This document shows, one piece after another, positions 7,392 through 13,516 of a stretch of DNA of 19,689 nt. Made by a program: the position numbers and the translations under genes. Below the pieces are notes generated by a model, which saw only the letters and a list, made by a program, of their open reading frames with translations, ran no database searches and was not told the DNA's origin. Source of the stretch: JAYTJL01 sp964400155 (GTDB lineage: Bacteria; Patescibacteriota; Saccharimonadia; Saccharimonadales; UBA10212); the NCBI GenBank assembly GCA_964400155.1, contig CAYNSQ010000011.1:1-19689 (forward strand), written 5' to 3'. The number at the start of each line of letters is the position of its first letter. The stretch's first letter is position 1.

Positions 7392-7648
7392 AAGTAACTC
7401 TTTATCAACTCCCCGGTGTTTTTGCCCACCAGTTTTTATTTACTAGGTACTAACAACTATAGATAAAACCAGACACTTTTTCCACAGCTAGACGCAAAAA
7501 ACACTACACGATAACTAAAAATGGGGCCGTATCTGAATAGTTATGCACACATACACAGACAATCAGTAATAGTGTGGATAAAACCGTGCAAAAAGTGGAT
7601 AAGACGCCAATAGCTGTGGGTTTGTGTCGTCAATTTGACGAATTCAAA

Positions 7649-7711
7649 CCAACTACCTACCAACTACCAACTACCAACTCCCAACTACTAACAACTATCT
7701 ACCATCTACCA
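7649..7711. repeat. Heptamer repeat tract in oriC
   Basis: CCAACTA at 7649, a CCTA interruption, CCAACTA at 7660 and 7667, CCAACTC at 7674, CCAACTA at 7681, an irregular stretch, then TCTACCA twice (7698-7711). On the opposite strand each CCAACTA unit reads TAGTTGG, so a TAG recurs every seven bases beside the DnaA boxes. Confidence 0.9.
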
Positions 7712-7723
7712 ACCACTTGAGCA

Positions 7724-7752
7724 TTGATTAATTACCCCTGTTGGGATATAAT
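7724..7752 (+). promoter_or_regulatory. rpmH promoter, probably giving a leaderless mRNA
   Basis: A -35 box TTGATT (7724-7729), a 17-base spacer and a perfect -10 TATAAT (7747-7752). Transcription would start about 7 bases later, at or next to the rpmH ATG (7760). No Shine-Dalgarno is present between the -10 box and the ATG. Confidence 0.75.
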
Positions 7753-7759
7753 CGTCATC

Positions 7760-7897
7760 ATGCCTAAAAGAACTTACCAGCCCAAAAAGAGACAGCGCTC
7801 CAAAGAACATGGTTTTATGAAACGTATGTCAGACAAAGCCGGACGCAACATTTTACAGCGTCGCCGCACTAAAGGCCGCACCCGCTTAACTCACTAA
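7760..7897 (+). CDS. rpmH: 50S ribosomal protein L34
   Basis: The 45-residue, very basic protein begins MPKRTYQPKKRQRSKEHGF and ends GRTRLTH, which is the L34 pattern (usual length 44-47). It is a structural protein of the large ribosomal subunit that binds 23S rRNA. It is the first gene to the right of the origin and is followed by rnpA, the near-universal order. The ATG lies only 7 bases after a perfect -10 box and lacks a Shine-Dalgarno. Confidence 0.97.
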   Translation: MPKRTYQPKKRQRSKEHGFMKRMSDKAGRNILQRRRTKGRTRLTH

Positions 7898-7903
7898 AAA
7901 CCG

Positions 7904-8001
7904 ATAACTAACAACTAGTAACTTGTGACCTGTTTCTACAATAATGCGCCAGTATGTACGGTTATCAGTTATTGGTTATAAGTGAATAGTTGTAAGCTAA
8001 G
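7904..8001. repeat. Heptamer repeat tracts between rpmH and rnpA
   Basis: At 7904-7931 the units are ATAACTA, ACAACTA, GTAACTT and GTGACCT. At 7960-8001 they are GGTTATC, AGTTATT, GGTTATA, AGTGAAT, AGTTGTA and AGCTAAG, ending three bases before the rnpA ATG. Only about 28 bases of this gap are free of the pattern. Confidence 0.8.
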
Positions 8002-8004
8002 AAT

Positions 8005-8352
8005 ATGATTTCACGCACTCATCGTTTTCGTGGCCGTAAAAACATAAATGCTGTTTATCGCCATGGCACGCCTACTCGCGGGACATTGTTTAATTTAAGG
8101 GTACTTAAGAAAAACGAAGGCAGCTATAGAGTTGCAGTAGTCGTAAGTAAGAAAGTGGCCAAGTCCGCGGTTGTACGCAACCGTATCAGACGAAAAATTT
8201 ATTCATGTTTTAATACGCCAGAGTTAAAAAATTTGCCGCCAATGGACATAATTATCAATGTCTTTAGCCCGGCCGTAGCCACAGCCAGCCAGTCCGACCT
8301 ACTATTTCAACTACAAAAACAACTAAACTTGTCTAGCAGCCAAAATAAATAA
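8005..8352 (+). CDS. rnpA: Ribonuclease P protein component
   Basis: This basic 115-residue protein assists the RNase P RNA in 5' maturation of tRNAs. The length is typical. Family features are the start THRFRGRKNINAVYRHG, the strand YRVAVVVSKKVAKSAVVRN and the RNR signature helix RNRIRRKIYSCF (about 58-69). It lies after rpmH as expected. No Shine-Dalgarno is visible; heptamer repeats run almost to the start codon. The yidD gene that often follows rnpA is absent, and yidC comes next. Confidence 0.95.
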   Translation: MISRTHRFRGRKNINAVYRHGTPTRGTLFNLRVLKKNEGSYRVAVVVSKKVAKSAVVRNRIRRKIYSCFNTPELKNLPPMDIIINVFSPAVATASQSDLLFQLQKQLNLSSSQNK

Positions 8353-8422
8353 AGACTTTTTTACGGCAAGGAACAGAGGCCAGGTGTGGTATAGTAGTGC
8401 CTAAAGGGAATTTAATACAAGA

Positions 8423-9388
8423 ATGCTAAATACGTTTATTGTTCAGCCGATATTCAATATGCTGGTATTTCTATATGCCATTTTGCCGGGCCACAATTTT
8501 GGCGCGGCGTTGATTATATTTACCATTTTGGTGCGTTTGGCCATGTGGCCGCTGGTAAAAAAACAGCTTCATAACGCCAAAGCTATGCGGGCGCTAATGC
8601 CCGAAATGAAGAAGATCAAAGCCGCTGCCAAGGGGGACAAACGTAAAGAACAAACCATGATGATGGAACTTTACAAAGAGAGGGGTGTCAGTCCTTTTTC
8701 AAGCATTGGCGTATTACTACTGCAGTTGCCAATCATCATTGGACTTTACGCGGCAGTCAACCGCATCATCAAAGATCCTAATGAAATCGTTAATTTTTCT
8801 TATAGCTGGGTTGCCAACACTTCCTGGATGCAAGAGGTTGCCAAAGACATACATAAATTCGACGAAACATTATTTGGTTTTGTAGACCTCACTCGTCATG
8901 CTGTTAGCGACGCCGGTATTTACTGGCCGGCAATGTTACTGGTGGTGTCGAGTGCTTTGGTCCAATTCTTCCAGACCAAGCAACTTATGCCCCAAGACAA
9001 AGACGCTCGTAGCCTTAAGAGCATTCTAAAAGAAGCCGGACAGGGCAAAACCGCCGAACAGCAAGAAGTAAATGCCGCAGTTGGGCGGTTTACTCTCTAC
9101 ATCATTCCAATTTTTGTGTTTATCTTTGGACTTAATTTTCCGGCCGCCCTGCCTCTTTATTGGCTAGTGAGCAGTAGTGTGGCTTACTTACAGCAGTGGT
9201 GGATTCTAAGAGAAGATGAAGAAGAAATGGAAGCCATCGTTGATAAAAAGAAAGGTAGCACAACAACTAAAAGCGGGCTAAAAGTTACACGTAGAACGGT
9301 TGGTCAAGACGAGGTTGCAGCCAAAGCGGTTAAGGCTAAGAAAAAACCCAAAACCAAAACTGCTGCCAAAGGCAGGAGGCGCAAATGA
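8423..9388 (+). CDS. yidC: Membrane protein insertase YidC/Oxa1/Alb3
   Basis: YidC inserts and folds membrane proteins, alone or with SecYEG. The 321 residues are of the short form, without the large periplasmic domain of Gram-negative relatives. The first core membrane segment contains the conserved hydrophilic-groove arginine (FTILVRLAMWPL, Arg38). It is followed by a charged cytoplasmic hairpin (about 45-90), then SIGVLLLQLPIIIGLYAAV and later segments near 170-185 and 230-262, including LNFPAALPLYWLVSS. The C-terminal tail is long and very basic (ends AAKGRRRK), as in forms that contact the ribosome. AAGGGA at 8404-8409 is a likely Shine-Dalgarno with a long 13-base spacing. The stop overlaps the jag start as ATGA. 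Confidence 0.96.
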   Translation: MLNTFIVQPIFNMLVFLYAILPGHNFGAALIIFTILVRLAMWPLVKKQLHNAKAMRALMPEMKKIKAAAKGDKRKEQTMMMELYKERGVSPFSSIGVLLLQLPIIIGLYAAVNRIIKDPNEIVNFSYSWVANTSWMQEVAKDIHKFDETLFGFVDLTRHAVSDAGIYWPAMLLVVSSALVQFFQTKQLMPQDKDARSLKSILKEAGQGKTAEQQEVNAAVGRFTLYIIPIFVFIFGLNFPAALPLYWLVSSSVAYLQQWWILREDEEEMEAIVDKKKGSTTTKSGLKVTRRTVGQDEVAAKAVKAKKKPKTKTAAKGRRRK

Positions 9389-9957
9389 ATGATTTATCTA
9401 ACGAAGAAAAAGCAACCATAGACGGAGCTATTTTTTATGCCAAGAAGTATATAGAAGACATACTGTCATTTTTTGGGCTAAATACGGATGTTTATGCAAC
9501 TACTGAAGATGGCGAGGTAATAGAACTCAACATTCCGTCTACTCACATGAACGGCTTTTTGATAGGCGCACATGGCGACACTGCCAGAGCGTTGCAGTTT
9601 ATTATTGGCACAGCCCTGCGCAACCAAGGCTACGCCCACAGCCGAGTTAACGTTGATGTGGCTGATTACAAACGCAATCGTGCCGAAAGACTGGCTAAAG
9701 CAGCCGAGGAGTGGTTTAAAGAAGTACAAGAAAGCGGCCAAGAGAAGAACTTGCAGCCTATGAATGCTGCCGACAGGCGCATTGTCCACCAGGCCGCCAC
9801 TGACTTTGGTCTAGTAACAGAATCAGTCGGAGAGGGCAGGGAACGCCATATTGTGCTAAAACCCGGGGAGATGAAGCAGGAAAGCCCAAAGACTAAAGAA
9901 GAAGAACCAGAACCAGCAGAATCAAAAACTGCAAAAGCAAAAACTACCAAAAACTAA
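9385..9957 (+). CDS. jag: Jag/KhpB-like KH-R3H RNA-binding protein
   Basis: The 190-residue cytoplasmic protein has a KH domain with the GxxG-type loop LIGAHGDTARALQFII (59-74) and an R3H domain with LQPMNAADRRIVHQAA (about 123-138) and TESVGEGRERHIVL. In Firmicutes the homologue (Jag, KhpB, EloR) binds RNA and affects cell elongation. The N-terminal Jag domain is short or absent here. The C-terminus is a low-complexity Lys/Glu/Pro tail. It overlaps yidC by 4 bases and has a strong AGGAGG at 9374-9379 inside the yidC end, so the two are co-translated. Confidence 0.93.
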   Translation: MNDLSNEEKATIDGAIFYAKKYIEDILSFFGLNTDVYATTEDGEVIELNIPSTHMNGFLIGAHGDTARALQFIIGTALRNQGYAHSRVNVDVADYKRNRAERLAKAAEEWFKEVQESGQEKNLQPMNAADRRIVHQAATDFGLVTESVGEGRERHIVLKPGEMKQESPKTKEEEPEPAESKTAKAKTTKN

Positions 9958-10011
9958 ACCTGACTCTTGTAAAACCTGAATGTGCTTAATGCCTTTCAAG
10001 CTGCTTTCAGA

Positions 10012-10039
10012 TTGGGTGGCTATATGGTTATGCTAAAAT
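10012..10039 (+). promoter_or_regulatory. Candidate promoter for the acyltransferase gene
   Basis: A TTGGGT -35-like box (10012-10017), a 16-base spacer and TAAAAT (10034-10039), preceded by TG one base upstream, so an extended -10. The predicted start is about 12 bases before the ATG, and no Shine-Dalgarno is seen. Confidence 0.45.
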
Positions 10040-10058
10040 CAAAGGCATAGTCTCTAAT

Positions 10059-11279
10059 ATGAAACATACAAAAGAAAGAGTCCTAGCACTAGATTACTTC
10101 AGGGGTATTTGTATCCTGGCTATTGTGATTAACCATGCCATGATTTTTTCAATGCCCTATGCCTACTTAGCTGGAGCCGGGCGCTGGTGGACGGGTGCTG
10201 CAGAGATAATCCTAATTATTAGCGGCTTAACTTTCGGGATTGTCAGGTCTAAGAAAATCGACAAGGACTTCAAAGGCGTCCTACTCAAGACTTGGCGCAG
10301 GGCAGCACAAATCTATGTTGTGAACCTAGTCGTGGTTGTAACTTCATTATTGCTGGCACTGATGCTGGTCTCGCATAGTCTCCCCAACAACGTAGACGGG
10401 GTTTTACCTAGTAATTCGGGCTTTAGTCTTCTTTGGAGTATTGTTAACTATTCTTATAGTATTGGCTGGGCTTCATTCCTACGCCTGTATGCTGTCTTTT
10501 TGTTATTCGCTCCCTTTGTTCTGTATCTAACACGAAATAGATTCTGGTTTTGCGTGCCAATAATCTCAGCTGGAATTTATACAGCCAGCATTGTAAATCC
10601 TCTTGCGTTCGGTGCATATTATGACTTAGCGATGTGGCAAATATACTTTACGATGGGTATTTTGATGGCTAAATTCAGGCTCCCGGTATTGAAAACCTAC
10701 CAAGTCGCGATGGTACGTCTTAAAAATATTCCGAAGACGACAATCCTTGCTGTATCTGGAGCAACGCTGGCTGTCTGTATCTTGTTCGAAAATAACAACA
10801 TTTTATATCCACGCATAGCAAGTTTAGCCGCCGGCGGGTGGTTACCTCTAAAACTACAGTCTGGCTATCAAAGCCTGCTTGAAATAAAACCAACCATCGA
10901 TAGTTTATTTATGAATTCCCGTTCCGGCGTTCTAAGGCCGTTAATAGCGTTGCTCGCTGTTATGGGATTATATGTTTTGTATCAAAGTCACAAAGGATTT
11001 TTACTGGGCAAAACTGGCAAATTTGTTATTACAATGGGCCAAAATACTTTATGGATATTTGTGGCTCAAGCATTTGCAATTCCATTGCTTGCAGCGTTGC
11101 CCGTTCAGAGAAATTTTCTAAATAACTTAGCACTAACTAGTGTTTTGATTTGGTTAATGTGGCTAGTCACAAAAAGGGGTGTGTTAGTGACTTTCACTAA
11201 AGTATATATTGAAGAACTCAAAGCTAGCTATGATCATGCAATTGTAGCCTATATTTATAGATACAGTAACAACCCTTAA
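10059..11279 (+). CDS. OpgC-like multi-pass membrane acyltransferase
   Basis: The 406-residue protein has about ten hydrophobic segments. The N-terminus LALDYFRGICILAIVINHAM, with the DxxRG and NH pattern, and AAEIILIISGLTFGIV (about 47-62) resemble the OpgC/acyltransferase-3 superfamily, in which the conserved histidine is linked to acyl transfer across the membrane. OpgC succinylates osmoregulated glucans; related proteins acylate surface polysaccharides. The acyl group and acceptor cannot be read from the sequence. Its place next to the glycosyltransferases suggests decoration of the same glycan (inference). It has its own candidate promoter and lies downstream of jag, after a 101-base gap with no clear terminator. 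Confidence 0.75.
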   Translation: MKHTKERVLALDYFRGICILAIVINHAMIFSMPYAYLAGAGRWWTGAAEIILIISGLTFGIVRSKKIDKDFKGVLLKTWRRAAQIYVVNLVVVVTSLLLALMLVSHSLPNNVDGVLPSNSGFSLLWSIVNYSYSIGWASFLRLYAVFLLFAPFVLYLTRNRFWFCVPIISAGIYTASIVNPLAFGAYYDLAMWQIYFTMGILMAKFRLPVLKTYQVAMVRLKNIPKTTILAVSGATLAVCILFENNNILYPRIASLAAGGWLPLKLQSGYQSLLEIKPTIDSLFMNSRSGVLRPLIALLAVMGLYVLYQSHKGFLLGKTGKFVITMGQNTLWIFVAQAFAIPLLAALPVQRNFLNNLALTSVLIWLMWLVTKRGVLVTFTKVYIEELKASYDHAIVAYIYRYSNNP

Positions 11280-11286
11280 AGCATAA

Positions 11287-11306
11287 ATACTTGACTAGTT
11301 AAGTAT
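11287..11306. repeat. 20-bp near-palindrome, copy 2
   Basis: Identical over 20 bases to the copy at 5842-5861. It begins 8 bases after the acyltransferase stop, in the gap between two convergent genes, so a promoter-operator role is less obvious for this copy. Confidence 0.75.
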
Positions 11307-11327
11307 CTATTCTCAATTCTCTATTCT
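11307..11327. repeat. Heptamer repeats at the 3' end of the GT4 gene
   Basis: CTATTCT, CAATTCT and CTATTCT are contiguous, ending exactly at the base before the stop codon of the minus-strand glycosyltransferase. Confidence 0.75.
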
Positions 11328-12422
11328 TTAATTCTTCAGAGCTTGTTTGTAAACAAGCTCTGTCTCTTTGGCCATTTTTGCCCATGAGTATTTACTGGCT
11401 TGTTTGTAGCCTTTTTCAACTAAGGTCTTTCGCATTTTTTCGTTGTCTAAAATTTCACTAATTTTGCTGGCCATATCGTCTGTGTCCAATGGGTCAAAGT
11501 AGTGTGCAGCTTGGCCGTAAATTTCTGGCAGACAGGTGGCGTTGCTACTTATCACCGGTGCACCGTGTACCATGGCTTCTAGCCCTGGCAGACCAAAACC
11601 TTCGCTGAGTGATGGGAAAACATAGCCCGCACAGTTTTCATATAACCAACGTAGCTGGCCCTCAGATACAAAACCGGTAAAAACTACTCCTTTAATTCCC
11701 TTTTTAGCTACTTTTTGTTTAAGCTTCTCATACAACACGTCATGTTTGCCGGCTAGGACTAACTTTAGGTCTGGATAGGACCGGCGGGCTATGTCATAAG
11801 CTTCAACCAGCCGCCAAAGGTTTTTATGAGGCTGGGGGCGACCCACGTATAGGAGGTAGCTAGTAGATAGTAGTTGGGAGATAGGAACTGATTTGTCAGT
11901 GATTTTGTCGGCGGCTTCGTAAATAACTTTAATTTTACTTGGTGCAACACCTGTAAAGCTAACAATATCGTCTTTGACGTACTGGCTGGCGGTAATGATT
12001 AATTTGGACTTTTTAGCTACCCTTTTTATCACTAATTTATAAACCATTTGTTTGAATTTAAAGACTGCTCTATTGCGAGCCGGATTTGTGAACCTGGCGG
12101 TAGTTAAATCATGGATGGTTGTGATGCAGTTGCCAAAGTAAAGGATTGGCTGTTGGGTCATACCAAAGTGTACCAAGTCATTTTTTATGCCGTAGAGTTG
12201 CCAGACAAAACGGAACTGTTCGGAAAAAGTAAATTCTTTGTAGTTAGACTCTACGACTTCAAAATTTGGCGCCATTTTGTTAATTGCTTCAAGGCGATGC
12301 TTTTTGGTGAGAATAACAAATTCATCATCAGTCTTTAGGGCATGCAAGTTTTCAACCAACTTATCAATATACCTACCGGTACTAGTACCACTTTCCCTTG
12401 CATCAATCACAATCTTTACCAT
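11328..12422 (-). CDS. GT4-family glycosyltransferase
   Basis: This predicted GT-B fold, retaining glycosyltransferase has 364 residues from the ATG at 12422. An upstream in-frame ATG (12461) would add 13 residues, but MVKIVIDARESG is the typical family start, and a TATAGT box lies just before 12422. Marks of the family are the N-terminal STGRYIDKLVENL loop, HDLT, the C-domain strand YLLYVGRPQPHKN (about 189-201), the GFVSEGQLRWLY region, and the EX7E motif SEGFGLPGLEAM (Glu274 and Glu282). It probably transfers a hexose or mannose onto a surface glycan; the sugar is not predictable. Residues about 180-190 are encoded by a 7-base repeat tract. The gene is divergent from gmd and convergent with the acyltransferase. 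Confidence 0.9.
   Translation of the reverse strand: MVKIVIDARESGTSTGRYIDKLVENLHALKTDDEFVILTKKHRLEAINKMAPNFEVVESNYKEFTFSEQFRFVWQLYGIKNDLVHFGMTQQPILYFGNCITTIHDLTTARFTNPARNRAVFKFKQMVYKLVIKRVAKKSKLIITASQYVKDDIVSFTGVAPSKIKVIYEAADKITDKSVPISQLLSTSYLLYVGRPQPHKNLWRLVEAYDIARRSYPDLKLVLAGKHDVLYEKLKQKVAKKGIKGVVFTGFVSEGQLRWLYENCAGYVFPSLSEGFGLPGLEAMVHGAPVISSNATCLPEIYGQAAHYFDPLDTDDMASKISEILDNEKMRKTLVEKGYKQASKYSWAKMAKETELVYKQALKN
11337..11362. terminator. Perfect 12-bp hairpin in the 3' end of the GT4 coding sequence
   Basis: The arms CAGAGCTTGTTT and AAACAAGCTCTG flank a 2-base centre. On the plus strand it lies 57 bases after the acyltransferase stop and is followed by TCTCTTT, so it may terminate that transcript. 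On the minus strand it lies in the last codons of the glycosyltransferase and is not followed by a U-run. Confidence 0.55.
11851..11885 (-). repeat. Heptamer repeat tract inside the GT4 coding sequence
   Basis: Read on the coding strand, five contiguous 7-base units: CCTATCT, CCCAACT, ACTATCT, ACTAGCT, ACCTCCT. The run CTCCCAACTACTA is shared with the oriC tract (7679-7689 region). It encodes PISQLLSTSYLL, just before the YVGRP strand. Confidence 0.75.
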
Positions 12423-12428
12423 ATCTAC

Positions 12429-12455
12429 ACTATAAACTATGCTCACTGATATAAT
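12429..12455. promoter_or_regulatory. Divergent promoter region between the GT4 gene and gmd
   Basis: For gmd (+): an extended -10, TG at 12447-12448 then TATAAT at 12450-12455, with no good -35. For the glycosyltransferase (-): TATAGT (complement of 12429-12434), six bases before its ATG, implying a leaderless message. The -35 match for it is weak. Confidence 0.5.
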
Positions 12456-12490
12456 GTACAAGTCGTATAAAAAAATAGACTGGAGATTTA

Positions 12491-13516
12491 ATGACCAAAA
12501 AAGCTTTGATTACTGGAATCACAGGCCAAGATGGTAGCTACCTGGCAGAGCTGCTACTTTCTAAAGGTTATGAAGTATATGGTGTAATTAGGCGAGCAAG
12601 TACTTTTAATACACATCGAATAGATCATATATATCAAGATCCACACCAGAAGAATGTAAAACTTCAACTATTATATGGAGATTTGAGTGATGCAGGTTTT
12701 TTGTATAGTACTTTATCCACCATCAAACCGGATGAAATATACAATCTTGCAGCCCAAAGCCATGTTAGAGTGTCATTTGACATACCGGAGTATTCTGGTG
12801 ATATTGATGCTCTTGGTACTGTTAGGATTCTAGAAGCGTTGCACAGGTTGGGACTTAGAAATACCCGTTTCTATCAGGCTTCATCAAGTGAAATGTTTGG
12901 CAAAGTACAAGAAGTCCCTCAAACCGAAAAAACTCCATTCTATCCGCGTTCGCCATACGCTGTTGCAAAGCTATATGGTCATTGGATAACAGTTAACTAT
13001 CGGGAAAGCTATGGTCTATATGCTTGTAGCGGCATACTTTTTAACCATGAAAGTCCCCGACGCGGTGAAACTTTTGTTACCCGCAAAATAACACGAGCGG
13101 TCGCACATATTAAAGCTGGTCTGCAAGACAAGCTTTATCTTGGGAACCTTGATTCAAAAAGAGACTGGGGTTATGCCAAAGAATACGTAGAGGCTATGTG
13201 GCTTATGCTTCAGCAAGACAAGCCAGATGATTTTGTAATTGCTACAGGTGAAACTCATACCGTACGAGAATTTGTAGAAGAATCGTTCAAATATGCCGGA
13301 CTGGACTGGGAGAAATACGTAGAGTTTGATAAGCGTTATCTGCGCCCAGCGGAAGTCGATCTTCTAATAGGTGATGCCAGCAAAGCTAAAAAGAAACTTG
13401 GCTGGGTGCCAAAAACTACATTTAAAGAACTCGTAAAAATAATGGTCGATGCAGACTTAAAAGAGCTAGACAATCAACTAAAAGGAAAAGTACAAACAAG
13501 GCGCGAAGTTATTTAA
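12491..13516 (+). CDS. gmd: GDP-mannose 4,6-dehydratase
   Basis: Gmd converts GDP-D-mannose to GDP-4-keto-6-deoxy-D-mannose, the precursor of GDP-L-fucose, GDP-D-rhamnose and related sugars. The 341 residues fit this short-chain dehydrogenase family. The NADP-binding loop is GITGQDG (9-15), followed by GVIRRASTFNTHRIDH, which is diagnostic. The catalytic set is Ser132 and Glu134 in SSSEMFG, Tyr156 and Lys160 (YAVAK). NHESPRRGETFVTRK (185-199) is also diagnostic. A Shine-Dalgarno GGAG at 12482-12485 sets the start. The stop overlaps that of the convergent glycosyltransferase in a shared TTAA. No GDP-fucose synthase (fcl) or rmd gene is in view. Confidence 0.96.
   Translation: MTKKALITGITGQDGSYLAELLLSKGYEVYGVIRRASTFNTHRIDHIYQDPHQKNVKLQLLYGDLSDAGFLYSTLSTIKPDEIYNLAAQSHVRVSFDIPEYSGDIDALGTVRILEALHRLGLRNTRFYQASSSEMFGKVQEVPQTEKTPFYPRSPYAVAKLYGHWITVNYRESYGLYACSGILFNHESPRRGETFVTRKITRAVAHIKAGLQDKLYLGNLDSKRDWGYAKEYVEAMWLMLQQDKPDDFVIATGETHTVREFVEESFKYAGLDWEKYVEFDKRYLRPAEVDLLIGDASKAKKKLGWVPKTTFKELVKIMVDADLKELDNQLKGKVQTRREVI

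Larger units (their letters stand above)
7392..7759. other. oriC: Predicted replication origin (oriC) between dnaA and rpmH
   Basis: This 368-base gap holds no convincing gene. DnaA-box matches are TTATGCACA at 7541-7549 (fits TTATNCACA), TGTGGATAA at 7573-7581 (exact reverse complement of TTATCCACA), AGTGGATAA at 7594-7602 (one mismatch, reverse) and TTTTCCACA at 7478-7486 (one mismatch). A 15-base inverted repeat lies at 7627-7641 (TCGTCAA, T, TTGACGA), followed by a heptamer tract. Genes read away from the gap on both sides. The position between dnaA and rpmH is the classic oriC site. The melting region is not certain. Confidence 0.8.

Noticed and set aside
7649..7711. CRISPR array
   Set aside because: The repeat unit is 7 bases with no spacers; these are simple tandem repeats.
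9958..10058. Terminator between jag and the acyltransferase
   Set aside because: I found no stem of useful length followed by a U-run in this gap.
12423..12461. Upstream ATG (12461) for the GT4 gene
   Set aside because: It would place the TATAGT box inside the gene, and the extra 13 residues precede the usual family start MVKIVIDARE.
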